A program made the position numbers and the translations under genes. Source: Desulfoluna spongiiphila (GTDB lineage Bacteria > Desulfobacterota > Desulfobacteria > Desulfobacterales > Desulfolunaceae). From it: 64,000 nucleotides of DNA. Location of the stretch: the NCBI RefSeq assembly GCF_900101345.1, contig NZ_FMUX01000003.1:238200-302199 (forward strand), read 5' to 3'. The notes under the pieces were generated by a model. The model saw only the letters and a list, made by a program, of their open reading frames with translations, ran no database searches and was not told the DNA's origin. Numbering within the stretch: the stretch's first letter is position 1; every line of letters starts with the position of its first letter. Shown in pieces: positions 8,569-18,672 of this stretch.

Positions 8569-10047
8569 ATGCATCAGGAGTACAGCAAGGCAAGACGGTC
8601 CAAAGACAAAACCTACGACGGCAGGTTCTTTTTCGGGGTAAAAACCACCGGAATTTTCTGCAGGCCGTCGTGCCCGTCCCCTGTGGCACACGAGAAGAAC
8701 GTGGCCTACTTTCACACGATCTTCGAAGCCCTGGAACAGGGGTTCCGGCCCTGCTACCGCTGCAGGCCCGATGTGGAGGTGGCCTACACCAACGGGAACA
8801 TCCGCGGGACCTTCCTGGTGAAAGAGGCCCTGGAAAAAATCTACGGCGGTTACCTCCACGACCACTCCCTTCAGGAGCTGGCCGCAACCGTGGGGGTATC
8901 GGACCGGCACCTGCGGCAGCTCTTTGTGGAGAACCTGGGCGCCCCACCCGTAACCATCGCCCGCTATCACAAGGCCCTCTTCGCCAAGAAACTCCTCCTC
9001 TACTCGGACCAGAGCATCACCGACATCGCCTACGCCTCGGGTTTCGGATCCATCCGTCAGTTCAACGAGGTGTTTAAAAAGGTCTTCGGCAACACCCCCA
9101 CCCGGGTTCGGCAGGAGGCAGCCCCCGCACCGCAGTCCGGTACCGGAAACCCCGGTCACAACACCCTGCTGCGCCTCCCCTGCAGCTCCCCCGTTGGCTT
9201 TTCCCGGATCCTCGATTTCCTCCGGCCACGTGCCGTGAGCGGCGTAGAAGTGGTCACGGAAAACAGCTACAGCCGGACCTTTCGCACCGCCACGGCCCGG
9301 GGGTACTTCACCGTCACCCACGCCCCGAAGGTATCCGCCCTTGAACTGCGAATCGGCTGCGACGATATCCGCTGTTTCATGGAAATCCACAACCGCGTGC
9401 GCACCATGTTCGATCTCGACACCGACTTTTCCAGGATCAACCCGGCACTTCGCCGGGACCCTGAGCTGGCCCGGGGCATGGCCGACGGGCATGTCCCGAG
9501 GCTCCCGGTGGCTTTTTCTCCCTTCGAATTCGCGGTGCGCGCCATCCTCGGCCAGCAGGTCACGGTCAAGGCTGCCACCACCCTTGCAGGGCGCATCGCA
9601 GAAAGGGCGGCCCTGAAAACCGACGGGACGTTCCCGGAGGGCCTGACCCGCTTCTTCCCGGACCCTGACGAGCTGCTGGCCCTTGACCTTGATGCCATGG
9701 GCCTCACCCGCACCCGAAGGGCCACCGTCCATACCGCGGCCCAAGCCATTCGGGACGGCCGGGTAAAGCTGACGGTCAACCAGCCCTTTGAAACATTTCA
9801 CCGGGATTTTTCCAGCCTTAAAGGCATCGGGGACTGGACCGTGCATTACGTTGCCATGCGGGGACTGGGCATGAAAGACTGCTTTCCCGCCTCCGATCTG
9901 GGGGTGATCAAGGCCCTGACCCAAGGCAAAAAACCGACCCCGAAAGAGGCCCAGGCCCGGGCCGACGCATGGCGTCCCTATCGAAGCTATGCCACCCTGT
10001 GCCTGTGGAACCGTCCTCCGGAACCCAAGAAGGAAGCAACACCATGA
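8569..10047 (+). CDS. alkA: Ada-type sensor / AlkA 3-methyladenine DNA glycosylase fusion
   Basis: A 492-residue fusion for alkylation damage. Residues 1-75 are an Ada zinc-binding domain with Cys31, Cys35, Cys62 and Cys65 (CRPSC ... CYRC); in Ada, Cys of this set accepts methyl from phosphotriesters and switches on the activator. Residues about 85-180 are an AraC-type DNA-binding domain. The C-terminal half is an AlkA N-terminal domain and HhH-GPD glycosylase, with hairpin GIGDWTVHYVAMRGLG and catalytic Asp in FPASDLGV. ATG at 8569 follows GGAAG and starts close to the Ada domain; TTG 8524 and ATG 8533 are alternatives. Its stop overlaps the ogt start (ATGA), so the two are translationally coupled. 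It probably autoactivates this operon when methylated. Confidence 0.93.
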   Translation: MHQEYSKARRSKDKTYDGRFFFGVKTTGIFCRPSCPSPVAHEKNVAYFHTIFEALEQGFRPCYRCRPDVEVAYTNGNIRGTFLVKEALEKIYGGYLHDHSLQELAATVGVSDRHLRQLFVENLGAPPVTIARYHKALFAKKLLLYSDQSITDIAYASGFGSIRQFNEVFKKVFGNTPTRVRQEAAPAPQSGTGNPGHNTLLRLPCSSPVGFSRILDFLRPRAVSGVEVVTENSYSRTFRTATARGYFTVTHAPKVSALELRIGCDDIRCFMEIHNRVRTMFDLDTDFSRINPALRRDPELARGMADGHVPRLPVAFSPFEFAVRAILGQQVTVKAATTLAGRIAERAALKTDGTFPEGLTRFFPDPDELLALDLDAMGLTRTRRATVHTAAQAIRDGRVKLTVNQPFETFHRDFSSLKGIGDWTVHYVAMRGLGMKDCFPASDLGVIKALTQGKKPTPKEAQARADAWRPYRSYATLCLWNRPPEPKKEATP

Positions 10048-10538
10048 CCTTTTACACACACATTGATGCCCCCTTCTGCGGGGTGATCTTAGCCGGCGAC
10101 CACCACGGACTCTCCCACCTTCACCTCTGCACGGGCGAAGGCAAAAGGGTCTTTGAGATCGACCCCGCGTGGGAGAGAAACGACGCGTTTTTTAAAGAGA
10201 CCGCCGGCCAGGTCCTGGCCTATTTCAATGGGGAGCTGAAAGAGTTTCATGTGGCGCTGAACCCTGCCGGGACAGCGTTTCAAAAGCGGGTGTGGGCCGA
10301 GCTCACCAAAATCCCCTTCGGTGAGCTCAGGACCTACAAAGAGGTGGCGGCGGCCATGGGCAACGACAACGCCTCACGGGCCGTGGGCATGGCCAACAGC
10401 AAAAACCCCATTCCCCTCATCGTGCCGTGCCACAGGGTGGTCGGGGCAGGCGGCAAGCTCACCGGGTTTGCCCACGGCCTTGCCATCAAAGAGAGACTGA
10501 TTCGACTGGAGCAGGAAACCACCCCATGTTTGCCGTAA
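10044..10538 (+). CDS. ogt: Methylated-DNA--protein-cysteine methyltransferase
   Basis: A 164-residue suicide repair protein that moves the alkyl group from O6-alkylguanine to its own cysteine. The active site PCHRVVG (Cys about 132) and the preceding DNA-binding helix with RAVGMANSKNP are intact, as is the FGELRTYKEVA helix. Its start overlaps the stop of the Ada/AlkA gene by four bases. Together they cover N3- and O6-alkyl lesions. Length and motifs are normal for Ogt. Confidence 0.95.
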   Translation: MTFYTHIDAPFCGVILAGDHHGLSHLHLCTGEGKRVFEIDPAWERNDAFFKETAGQVLAYFNGELKEFHVALNPAGTAFQKRVWAELTKIPFGELRTYKEVAAAMGNDNASRAVGMANSKNPIPLIVPCHRVVGAGGKLTGFAHGLAIKERLIRLEQETTPCLP

Positions 10539-10849
10539 TATTTGAAGTCACCCCAAAGGAGGAGGGCAAGGCCCGGTACCTCAAGATCGCCTCGGAGATC
10601 CGGGGTTTCCTTGAGAGCCGACGGGGCTTTATCTCCATTGAACGATTCGCAAGCCTCAATGACGAGGGAAAGCTCCTGAGCCTCTCCTTCTGGGAGGACG
10701 AAGACGCCATCGAGGAGTGGCGCACCATGCTGGACCACCGGACAGCCCAGAAAACAGGAAGAGACTCCCTCTTTACCTCCTACCGCATCCGCGTGGCCGA
10801 GGTGGTGAGGGACTACACCCACGACAGACGCGACCAGGCCCCCGGATGA
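10526..10849 (+). CDS. ABM-domain (antibiotic biosynthesis monooxygenase-like) protein
   Basis: A 107-residue protein with the small alpha/beta-barrel ABM fold: MFAVIFEVTPKEEGKARYL, then RRGFISIERFASL and SFWEDEDAIEEWR, a typical order in YgiN/HmoA-like proteins. Such proteins act as small cofactor-free oxygenases or haem-binding proteins; the role here is unknown. Its start lies 13 bases inside ogt, so it belongs to the alkylation-repair operon. The 14 bases after it separate it from a convergent chemoreceptor gene. Confidence 0.8.
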   Translation: MFAVIFEVTPKEEGKARYLKIASEIRGFLESRRGFISIERFASLNDEGKLLSLSFWEDEDAIEEWRTMLDHRTAQKTGRDSLFTSYRIRVAEVVRDYTHDRRDQAPG

Positions 10850-10863
10850 GCTCCGCCACCCAA

Positions 10864-12543
10864 TTACAGGGTAAACCGGCCCACCATGCCGCTTAACTGA
10901 TCCGCAAGGCCGGAAAGATCCCGGGCCTTGGTGCGGACCTGGAGGCTGCCCTCATTCATCTCCCGCGCGGCCCCACTCACCTCCGTGATGGTCCGGGCCA
11001 CCCCTTCCGCTGCGGAGGAGGCCTGGGCCACGTTGTCGCTCACCGCCTGGCCCCCGGCTGCGGCCTGGGCCGCGCTGTGGGAAATCTCCCGGGTGGTGGC
11101 GGACTGTTCTTCAATGGACGCGGCCACGGTGGTCACGACCTGGTTGATGTCATGGATCACCGTCACGATGGATTCGATGGCGGCAACGGAATCCGCGGTC
11201 ACGTTCTGAATCCCGGCGATCTTTCCTTTGATCTCTCCTGTGGCCTCGGCCGTCTGACGGGCAAGGACCTTGATCTCTTCAGCCACCACCGCAAAACCTT
11301 TCCCGGCCTCCCCTGCCCGCGCCGCCTCGATGGTTGCGTTCAGGGCCAGAAGATTCGTCTGTTCGGAAATCTCGGAGATCGCCTCCGTCACCTGATTGAT
11401 CTCCTTGGCTGCGCTCCCCAGCTCCGTCACCTTTTCGGAGACCATGCGGGCCTCCTCCACGGCACCTCGGGTAATTTCACTTCCCTTTGCCGTGTTTCCG
11501 GCAATCTCCTCAATGGTGGCCGTCATCTCCTCGGAGGCCGCGGCGATCATCTGTATGCTCATGGTGGTCTGCTCCGTGGATGCCGACACATGGTTCATGT
11601 TGCCGGTCATCTCTTCGGCAGCCGCAGACACCGTGCCGGATTTTTCCGCGGTCCGATCCGAATTCGCCGTGATCTGTTCCGACACGGCGGACAGCTCCGC
11701 AGACGAGGAGGTCAGCACCGCCACCCCGTCACGGACGTCTCCGAACATGGTCTTGAGGTTTGACGACATGCTGTTGAGGGCCTCAACAAGCAGGCCGGTT
11801 TCATCTTTGCGGTGGATGTCCAGCTGCTGGCGCAGGTCCCCTTGCGCCATCTTGTCTGCAAAATCAACGGCCCGGGCCAGGGAGGTGACGATGGGCCGCG
11901 CGATGACAAGGGCCACCACCACGGAGAACACGAGCACAAGGCCGATGGATACCCACACGGTGCGAGCCGTCAGGGAGCTGTGCTCCCGCATGGTGGCAAG
12001 GGAGCTGTCCAGCTCTTTCACGTGTTGGGCCACCAGGTGGTCGATCATGCCCGTAAGCTCTTCGGCAAAGGGGTCAAACTTCTCCATCATGGGGTTTCCC
12101 AGCTCCGGCCCCCCGTCGATATAAGCCCGGGCCATGGACTGCCCCATGGTGTAGTACCGGTCCAGGCTTGCCTGCATCCGTTTCAACAACGCCACGGTCT
12201 CGGCTTCACCGTACTTCTCATGCTCGTCAACGGCAAAGGCGATGCGCCTGACCGCATCGTCGTAGTAGGTTTTCGCCTCGTCAAAGCCATCATCGTACCC
12301 TTGGGCCCCCCGGGTGGCCGAGATGTCCGTGAGCCAGCCCTGGATCTGCTCGATATCCCGTTTGGTTTCGATAAAATTGAACGTATGGGGCAGGACTTCA
12401 CCTTCAGCCGTTGTCAGCTCTTCCACCGTCGCCTGGGTGTACCGGGTGATGCAGAACCCCGAAACGGCAAACAGCACCCAGACAATCCCGAACCCCGCAA
12501 ACAGCTTGACCCTTACCGACACATCATTGAGTTTAGACACCAT
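10864..12543 (-). CDS. Methyl-accepting chemotaxis protein (four-helix-bundle sensor)
   Basis: A chemoreceptor of about 559 residues. It has an N-terminal membrane helix ([19 protein letters not shown]), a periplasmic helical sensor of about 150 residues, a second membrane helix ([19 protein letters not shown]), a HAMP domain and a cytoplasmic signalling hairpin. The CheA/CheW-binding tip reads [19 protein letters not shown]. The start at 12543 has AAGGA nine bases upstream; ATG 12552 lies too close to it. The tip matches the receptors at 14677 and 27723 but differs from the one at 50550, so it probably works with a chemotaxis core not in this window. Confidence 0.93.
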   Translation of the reverse strand: MVSKLNDVSVRVKLFAGFGIVWVLFAVSGFCITRYTQATVEELTTAEGEVLPHTFNFIETKRDIEQIQGWLTDISATRGAQGYDDGFDEAKTYYDDAVRRIAFAVDEHEKYGEAETVALLKRMQASLDRYYTMGQSMARAYIDGGPELGNPMMEKFDPFAEELTGMIDHLVAQHVKELDSSLATMREHSSLTARTVWVSIGLVLVFSVVVALVIARPIVTSLARAVDFADKMAQGDLRQQLDIHRKDETGLLVEALNSMSSNLKTMFGDVRDGVAVLTSSSAELSAVSEQITANSDRTAEKSGTVSAAAEEMTGNMNHVSASTEQTTMSIQMIAAASEEMTATIEEIAGNTAKGSEITRGAVEEARMVSEKVTELGSAAKEINQVTEAISEISEQTNLLALNATIEAARAGEAGKGFAVVAEEIKVLARQTAEATGEIKGKIAGIQNVTADSVAAIESIVTVIHDINQVVTTVAASIEEQSATTREISHSAAQAAAGGQAVSDNVAQASSAAEGVARTITEVSGAAREMNEGSLQVRTKARDLSGLADQLSGMVGRFTL

Positions 12544-13090
12544 CTCTATCATTCCTTACCAATCGGTCACAAAAGGAGGGGCACAAGAGCCATCACGAAG
12601 CGGCCATGGACCGGCTGCCTGAAGGGCTGCCCAATGGGTTTTTCCGAGCCCCCTGCGCACGCCAACGGGGTATGCCTCTATATTAAAAAAACAATCACAC
12701 GCGCTCATCGGCAGGAACCGCCTGCGTGTGTTTTAGAGGAACATAAAGAAACCCGGACACAATACTACACTCCATCCATCGACAATTCCAAAACAGCCTT
12801 GAATAATTCTTTCTTTATTTTTGCAATATAATTTCAAGTGAAACGGCTCTGCATGCTGTTGCCTGCGGCGGAACTGCCGTGGCCAGAGGTTTGGGTCATG
12901 TGACAAGCAGCGTGTAGAACGGGATTCGGTCGGGAAGGGGAAAACATCGCGAAAGGGCATGATCGGAGCGAGGTATCACGGAAAGGAAACAAATCGAAAA
13001 GGCACTGCGCACAAACAGAGAGTGCGCCATGGCCCCGGGGGCCACCAGGGGAAGCGTAAAGGCAGGGCCAGTGTGCCCCTGCCGCTTAGC
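12544..13090. other. 547-base intergenic region
   Basis: No convincing gene. A degenerate relative of module A may lie at 12861-12910 (GCCTGCGGCGG...CTGCCGTGGCC...GACAAGCAG). A stem GGCAGGG/CCCTGCC at 13061-13083, followed on the minus strand by TTTA, is a weak terminator for the channel gene. Confidence 0.4.
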
Positions 13091-13441
13091 TTAAATCTGC
13101 TTTTTGATCTCCTTGACCATCCCCATGTCCACGTGCCTTTCAAAGGCCATGGTGGCCGTATGAAGCGTCATGGCCACGAGGATTCCCGTAAACATGATGC
13201 CCGTCAGGGCAATCAGCACGGAAAGGGTTCTGGACATCCGCCTTACGGGACGCATGTCCCCATAGCCCACGGTGGTTGCCGTGATGAAGGTCCAGTAGAG
13301 GGCGTCGAAGCGACCCCATTTTTCAAGGCGCCCCACGCCCTGCCCCAGGGCGATGATCACAAGCAGTAAAAACAGCATCAAAGGGGCCGCAAAGTAAAGG
13401 GCCCAGAACAGAAATCGAATGAATGTCAGGGTAAATTCCAT
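13091..13441 (-). CDS. Two-transmembrane potassium-channel-like protein
   Basis: A 116-residue inner-membrane protein with two hydrophobic helices around a pore loop whose selectivity filter reads TTVGYGDM, the ion-channel-2 (PF07885) signature. It resembles the minimal KcsA-like core without a RCK or ligand-binding domain. The short C-terminal helix (HVDMGMVKEIKKQI) could help tetramer assembly. It sits between two chemoreceptor genes and a hydrolase gene, which says little about its role. Potassium selectivity is inferred from the filter. Confidence 0.85.
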   Translation of the reverse strand: MEFTLTFIRFLFWALYFAAPLMLFLLLVIIALGQGVGRLEKWGRFDALYWTFITATTVGYGDMRPVRRMSRTLSVLIALTGIMFTGILVAMTLHTATMAFERHVDMGMVKEIKKQI

Positions 13442-13568
13442 AGGGAAGCGCCTTTCATGAGGTTCACCCGGGTAAATGCAGCCGCAAGAGATTCATACGA
13501 AAGATAAAATCATTGATCAACAGAAAAGGCACCTGTTCCAGACCACAACGCGAAAAACCGGGCCGGAA

Positions 13569-14117
13569 TCAGCAGTACTGCACGTAGTTCTCGATTTTGT
13601 TCCGAAGCCTCTCGGCCAGGGTCGCATTGGCCGGACCAAGGGCGTCAAGGATGGTTTTCGCCTCGTCCCGGTAAAACGAGATCTTCTCCCGGTTCCAGTG
13701 GGAAGGTGGGGCCTGGAGGTTGGTGATGCGGTCGGCAAGCTTGACCATCCACACCTCTTTGGGCTGTTGCCGGATACGAACGAGGCTGTCGGCCATCTGT
13801 TCGCGCTTGCCGGGCAACCCCTTGTCCTTGGACAAAGCCTGGACGCCTTTCGCCACCTCAGCGCCAAACCCCTCGACCACCGTCTCAAAGGAGATGTCGG
13901 TGTCTTCGATGGTGTCGTGCAGCAGCGCGCAGAGTACGGCAAGATTGGGGTTGTCGGTACAGGCGGGATCTGAGGTGATGGCGGCCATCACCTCCATGGA
14001 AACCGTACCGATGTGGTTGATGTAGGCAATATCGGTGCCGGGCATGGTCTGCCCGTTGTGTGCCTTTGAGGCAAAATTCCAGGCGGCAAGGATAAGATCC
14101 TGATTCCAGACAGTCAT
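13569..14117 (-). CDS. HD-domain small alarmone hydrolase (MESH1/SpoT-like)
   Basis: A 182-residue HD-superfamily phosphohydrolase related to the hydrolase half of SpoT and to MESH1, which removes pyrophosphate from (p)ppGpp. Metal and catalytic residues appear in order: HNGQ, YINHIGTV, LLHDTIEDTD (HD and ED pairs) and KLADRITNL. No synthetase, TGS or ACT domain is attached. The start at 14117 (MTVWNQD) removes an unsupported 25-residue extension. The YciI gene lies just upstream on the same strand, so co-transcription is likely. Action on other nucleotides, such as NADPH, cannot be excluded. Confidence 0.88.
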   Translation of the reverse strand: MTVWNQDLILAAWNFASKAHNGQTMPGTDIAYINHIGTVSMEVMAAITSDPACTDNPNLAVLCALLHDTIEDTDISFETVVEGFGAEVAKGVQALSKDKGLPGKREQMADSLVRIRQQPKEVWMVKLADRITNLQAPPSHWNREKISFYRDEAKTILDALGPANATLAERLRNKIENYVQYC

Positions 14118-14142
14118 GGGTACAATCCTTAAAAAATAAAGG

Positions 14143-14433
14143 TTATGTCGGCAGCAGGCACTCGAAGCCGTCGCCCGCCATGGAGGGGACAAACTCCGTC
14201 ACCTCATAGCGTGCCACGCCCTCGGTGTAAAAGGGGTCCTCGGCCAGCACGGCATCAAGGGCCTCCCTGGAAGGCATGTCCGCAAGGACCACTCCACCGG
14301 TACGGGGCACCTTGCGGCCGGAGGCGATGAAGTGGCCTTTTTCATACTGTTTTTTGAGAAAAACGACGTGGGCGTCCAAGTGTGCGTCTACTTTGTCCAT
14401 CTCGCACACATAGGTCAGGGAAACAATATACAT
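14143..14433 (-). CDS. YciI-like protein
   Basis: A 96-residue protein of the YCII family, a small ferredoxin-like fold. The characteristic opening is MYIVSLTYVCEMDKVDAHLDAH, with a His in DAHLDAH, followed by GHFIASGRKVPRTGGVVL and a LAEDPFYTEGV segment, all expected in the family. Members are proposed to be small enzymes or dehydrochlorinase-like proteins, but most are uncharacterised. It ends 26 bases before the alarmone hydrolase start on the same strand. Confidence 0.82.
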   Translation of the reverse strand: MYIVSLTYVCEMDKVDAHLDAHVVFLKKQYEKGHFIASGRKVPRTGGVVLADMPSREALDAVLAEDPFYTEGVARYEVTEFVPSMAGDGFECLLPT

Positions 14434-14589
14434 TGGGTGGTCCTTTGCATCTTTATCCTATCACGAAAACGGGGGGACTTGAATTTGCAAGCCGTTCCTC
14501 CGTGCCCCTGGGCTTCCTAAGGAAGCCAGGCATCACAACGGCACAAGGGAACCACAGACAAAGCAAAGCTTCAAGGATTTCCTTCCACG

Positions 14590-14623
14590 AAAAAAGGGGC
14601 TGCCAGGCAGAGCAAGCCCCTTT
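14590..14623 (-). terminator. Terminator of the chemoreceptor gene at 14677
   Basis: On the minus strand, AAAGGGGCT pairs with AGCCCCTTT (14593-14601 with 14615-14623) and runs into a T tract, about 54 bases beyond the stop codon. Confidence 0.7.
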
Positions 14624-14676
14624 CCTCACCAAAGGTTTATTGAATGCACGGGCCAAGGCCCTTCACGGCCTCTTCC

Positions 14677-16305
14677 CTACAGGCGGAACTGGCCCACGGC
14701 GGTCTGCAGCTCTTCGGAGAGGCGGTTGAGGGTAAAGGACTCCGAGGCCACTTTGGAGCTGCCCTCATTGATCCCTGTGGTCTCCCGGTTCAGTTCGGTG
14801 ATATCGTGGGCCACGCTGCCCACAGCCACCGAGGTATCGGCAATGTTGGCCGCCACTTCCTGGATGCCCAGGGAAGCCTGCCCGATATTCTCGGAGATTT
14901 CGCGGGTGGTGACGGACTGGTCTTCCACGGCGGCGGAGATGCCCCCCACCACTTCGTTGATGCCGTGGACCACCTCGTTGATGCCCGTTACTTCGCTGAC
15001 GGCATCCCGGGTGGCCTCCTGGATCATGCTCACCTGGGTGCGGATATCTCCGGTGGCTGCTGCGGTCTGGCGGGCCAGCTCCTTGATCTCGTTTGCCACG
15101 ACGGCAAACCCCCTGCCCGCGTCACCGGCACGGGCGGCCTCGATGGTGGCGTTTAAGGCCAGCAGGTTGGTCTGCTCGGAGATTTCGGTGATGGCTTCGG
15201 TGACGTTGCCGATCTCCTTGGCCGCCTCGCCCAGGGAAGCGATGCGGGTGGCCGAGGACTCGGCCTGGTTTACGGCCTGTGCGGTGATTTCCGTGGCCTT
15301 GCCCGTACTTCCGGCGATCTCGCCGATGGTCTCCATCATCTGCCCGGCGGACTCCGCCACAATGCCGACGTTGGTGGAAGCCTCTTCAATGGCGGCTGCC
15401 ACGGAGTTCATGTTGCCGCTCATCTGCTCGGCGGACGCGGCCACGGACTGGGACTTTCCTGCGATGGACGACAGGCTCACATTCATGCCCCCTGAAAGGG
15501 TGCTCAGCTCGCCTGAGGTGACAAACAGGGTTTTCGAGTTGTCCACGACCCCCTGGAGCATCACCTTCATCTCTCCGGCCATGCCGTCGAGACTCCTGCC
15601 GATGCGTCCGAGTTCGTCGTCTCCGTCGATGCCGGAGGTGGCGTTTAAGTCACCGGAGCCCAGGCGGCTGGAGAACTTTTCCACCCGTGCAAGGCGGGTC
15701 AACAGCCCGAAGGTCATGCGGATGCCGAGGAGCATGACCAGAAACCCCACGGCGACCCCGCCGATCTGAAGGGTGTAGAGAAGGGAGAGTTTTTTCTCGG
15801 AGGCCTTCTGCATCAGGAGCACAGCCTTGTTCATCTCCCCCAACAGGGCAAGGTTATTGGCCTTGACCCAGGCAAGGCTGTCGTCAGCCCCGCTGCCCCC
15901 TGAGACAATGGTCTCAAGGTGGCCGTAAAAAGCGTCCCAGAGGGAGGAGACCTTTTCAAGCCGGTGGCGCACCTCCCCGCGGGCTGCGGGGCAATGGCGG
16001 AATGCCGTGGTGTTCAGGTTCAGGGTGAGAGGAGCGTTGCCGGAGTCGGTGAGGGCCTTTAAGGTTAGATCGAACACCTTGGCCGTGTTGCGGATGGTGC
16101 CCGCAAGGGAGGCATCGGAGGTGGACGTGTAATCAAGGATCTCCTTGGTCATTTTCTGGGTCAGCATACGCTGCCGGCCCGCCAGGTTGATGACGAGTCC
16201 GTCGTCTTTCATCCGTCCGGACACCACCACGGTGGAGCAAAACATAAACACAACAATCACCGAAAACCCAACCATCAAAAGCGTCTGCCTGGCCTTGATA
16301 CTCAT
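14677..16305 (-). CDS. Methyl-accepting chemotaxis protein with PilJ/NarX-like sensor
   Basis: A 542-residue chemoreceptor. After the first membrane helix ([19 protein letters not shown]) the periplasmic part begins [19 protein letters not shown], the signature of the type IV pili methyl-accepting/NarX-like sensor domain. A second membrane helix ([18 protein letters not shown]), HAMP and the signalling domain follow. The tip is [19 protein letters not shown], the same class as the receptors at 10864 and 27723. The last residues ([11 protein letters not shown]) resemble other receptor tails and do not form a classic CheR-tethering pentapeptide. A terminator follows at 14590-14623. Confidence 0.93.
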   Translation of the reverse strand: MSIKARQTLLMVGFSVIVVFMFCSTVVVSGRMKDDGLVINLAGRQRMLTQKMTKEILDYTSTSDASLAGTIRNTAKVFDLTLKALTDSGNAPLTLNLNTTAFRHCPAARGEVRHRLEKVSSLWDAFYGHLETIVSGGSGADDSLAWVKANNLALLGEMNKAVLLMQKASEKKLSLLYTLQIGGVAVGFLVMLLGIRMTFGLLTRLARVEKFSSRLGSGDLNATSGIDGDDELGRIGRSLDGMAGEMKVMLQGVVDNSKTLFVTSGELSTLSGGMNVSLSSIAGKSQSVAASAEQMSGNMNSVAAAIEEASTNVGIVAESAGQMMETIGEIAGSTGKATEITAQAVNQAESSATRIASLGEAAKEIGNVTEAITEISEQTNLLALNATIEAARAGDAGRGFAVVANEIKELARQTAAATGDIRTQVSMIQEATRDAVSEVTGINEVVHGINEVVGGISAAVEDQSVTTREISENIGQASLGIQEVAANIADTSVAVGSVAHDITELNRETTGINEGSSKVASESFTLNRLSEELQTAVGQFRL

Positions 16306-17074
16306 CTTTTCAAACTCCGCTGCAACTTATTTTTAGTATACATACCTGTCTCACCCGTTGTGACACAGATCAACCCTGATCCATCGGCATCCCGGAAGGG
16401 GCCTCCTGCCCACTGTTTCACTTATCACTTATACTTTTTCGTTATATCAACAACTATGCCAGCCCTGCCTTTTCCTTCCTCAAAAAGACAAAAACACACC
16501 ACCGAGCGGGCCGTCTGTCCACCCGACCGCAAGGCCGACCGGCCCGCCCTGCAAAATACTTAAGATGACATATCAACCCCTTACCATGGATGCGCGTTGC
16601 TTCACCCCGCCGACAGGGAGCGGTCAACCGACATGAATGCCCATCGTTGCCGAAAGGCTTCGACCGGTTCACCAAAGCCGTCAAACCTGTCCCACCCCGT
16701 CCAATTTCAAGCAGATCTGTATCACACCCCACCTGGCACACCCCTTATTTTTATTTATGAACCCGGCAACAGGCGACATGTGCACCCACCACATGGAGCC
16801 CCATTGTTTCTCAGGATGGCATCCGTCCTCGACGGCCCAGCCTTTACCCCCCGGATTCTTAAAAAACTCCGGCCGGTGGGCATCCCCGGGGAGCAGGCCT
16901 GGCGCGGTCCGTTTTTCCATGATAAATTATTGAATCAGGGATCATTTTTTCCTGTCTTTCACCCCGGTAAAATATTATAAACCAAGGTCAGGCAAGGGAC
17001 ACGGACGTGACAGGGTGCACCATACGACACCCGTTGCCTCCACGACGCCCCCATCCATTCTTAAGGAAAGTGAC
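16306..17074. other. 769-base divergent intergenic region
   Basis: It separates a minus-strand chemoreceptor from plus-strand hemolysin III and must hold both promoters. AT-rich sequence GTATACATAC near 16337 and TATTATAAACC near 16972 are candidate -10 areas, but I find no well-spaced -35 boxes. The open frames here lack protein-like features. Confidence 0.4.
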
Positions 17075-17725
17075 ATGGGAATCAAAACTCAGGAATCATT
17101 CAACTTCTATTCACACCTCGCAGGAGCCGTGGCCTCCCTCGTGGGAACCGTCTACCTCCTCCGGATCGCCAGCCACTCCGCATCCATGATGATCACGGCC
17201 CTTGTCTACGCCCTCTCCCTGGTCTTTCTCTTTTCGGCCAGCTCCCTGTACCACGCGTTTAAAAAGCAGGAAAATGAGCTCTCCTTCTGGCGAAAAATGG
17301 ACCGCCTGGCTATTTTCTTCATGATCGCGGGAACCTACACCCCCATCAGCTACTTCTGCCTTGAGGGCAACACCCGGTGGTTCATGATCGCCTTTCAGTG
17401 GAGCGTCGTGGGCTTCGGCCTGGTCTCGCAGCTCTTCTTCCCCAGGGCCCCCAGGGCCCTTTACGCCATCATCTACAGTGCCATGGGGTGGTCGGCGGTC
17501 TTTCCCATCAAGCAGGTCCTGGCCAACCTCTCCACCGGACAGGCGGTCCTGCTCTTCACCGGCGGCGCCTCCTTCACGGCAGGGGCCCTCATCTACGCCA
17601 TCAAAAAACCCCGCCTCGTCCCGGGGATCTTCAGTTTCCATGAACTCTTTCACATCATGGTCCTTTTGGGGGGAGTCCTCCATTACGCCCTGATCTACCG
17701 GGTCTACGCCACATCCCTTGCGTAA
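17075..17725 (+). CDS. Hemolysin III / PAQR-family membrane protein
   Basis: A 216-residue integral membrane protein with seven predicted helices, YqfA/HlyIII type. Family zinc-site motifs are present: SSLYHAF after helix 2 (Ser-x3-His), D in KMDRLAIFF, and the C-terminal HELFHIMV (His-x3-His). By analogy to PAQR receptors it may be a membrane-embedded zinc hydrolase; haemolysis is not implied. The start at 17075 has AAGGAAAG upstream. An esterase gene follows 83 bases later on the same strand. Confidence 0.92.
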   Translation: MGIKTQESFNFYSHLAGAVASLVGTVYLLRIASHSASMMITALVYALSLVFLFSASSLYHAFKKQENELSFWRKMDRLAIFFMIAGTYTPISYFCLEGNTRWFMIAFQWSVVGFGLVSQLFFPRAPRALYAIIYSAMGWSAVFPIKQVLANLSTGQAVLLFTGGASFTAGALIYAIKKPRLVPGIFSFHELFHIMVLLGGVLHYALIYRVYATSLA

Positions 17726-17808
17726 CCGACCCCTGGACAGTTGATTTCACAGCACGCCAAGCAAAGACAGGAAAACCAGACGCATTGATTGAATCACGGA
17801 GAGAACAG

Positions 17809-18672
17809 GTGGAAAGCCGGGAATGGGAGACCCTCGCCCTTAAAGAGATGCTCCGCTTTTACGAGGAGTATGAGACCTTCGCTGAGGAAGGCGTATCCAA
17901 ACCACGGGACATCGGCGCGCCCGTGTTCCTTCATCACCCAGACGCCCACATCGGCATCCTCCTCATCCACGGCTTCATGGCCGCCCCCGAGGAGGTAAGA
18001 GAGTGGGCCGAGTGCCTCTACGAAAAGGGGTACACGGTGTACGCCCCCAGGCTGGCCGGCCACGGCACCTCCCCTGCAGACCTTGCCGGGCGCACCTGCG
18101 ACGAATGGATGGACTCCGTGGACCGGGGCCATGCCATCCTCAAGGGGTGCTGCCCCCACATCGTGGTGGCGGGCTTTTCCACCGGTGCCGGCCTGGCCCT
18201 GGCCCAGGCCCTGTTCAAGCCGGAAGCCTTTCAGGCCGTCATCTCCGTGAGCGCCCCTTTGAAATTCAAAAGCCCGTCCGTCGCAGGTGCGGAAGCCTTA
18301 AACGACTGGAACCGGCTCTGCCGGGCCCTGGGCCTTTCCTGGTTCGCAAAAGAATTTGTAACCAACCACGCGGACAACCCCCACATCAACTACCTGAAAA
18401 GCCCCATCGCCGGCCTCGTCCAGGTCAAGGCCCTGATGAACAGGGTGTGGAAAAAGCTCCCGGCCCTTTCCGCCCCAGCCCTCATCGTCCAGGGAAAAGG
18501 CGACCCCAAGGTGAGCGACAAAAGCGGCCAAAAGATCTTCACCCGCATCTGCCACGACAACAAAACCTACCGGGAAATCCCCTTTCACCTCCACGGCATC
18601 GTCCGCGGCCCCATCGCCCTTGAACTCTTTGACGAAGTAAACCAGTTCCTGGACAACCTGGAAACGCCGTAA
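17809..18672 (+). CDS. Alpha/beta hydrolase (carboxylesterase/lipase-like)
   Basis: A cytoplasmic serine hydrolase of about 287 residues. The oxyanion region reads LLIHGFMAAPEEV, and the nucleophile elbow is GFSTGAG (Ser about residue 124), followed by a C-terminal DPKVSD acid region and an FHLHGI histidine, in the order expected for an Est/monoglyceride-lipase-like triad. The best start is GTG 17809 behind GGAGAG; TTG 17785 is an alternative. The N-terminal 30 residues are acidic and helical, and no signal peptide is seen. The substrate is unknown. Confidence 0.85.
   Translation: MESREWETLALKEMLRFYEEYETFAEEGVSKPRDIGAPVFLHHPDAHIGILLIHGFMAAPEEVREWAECLYEKGYTVYAPRLAGHGTSPADLAGRTCDEWMDSVDRGHAILKGCCPHIVVAGFSTGAGLALAQALFKPEAFQAVISVSAPLKFKSPSVAGAEALNDWNRLCRALGLSWFAKEFVTNHADNPHINYLKSPIAGLVQVKALMNRVWKKLPALSAPALIVQGKGDPKVSDKSGQKIFTRICHDNKTYREIPFHLHGIVRGPIALELFDEVNQFLDNLETP

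Noticed and set aside
12690-12740. Possible sigma-28 promoter upstream of the chemoreceptor at 10864
   Set aside because: On the minus strand TAAA is followed by GCCGATGA, but 19 bases apart instead of 15, and the -10 has a mismatch.
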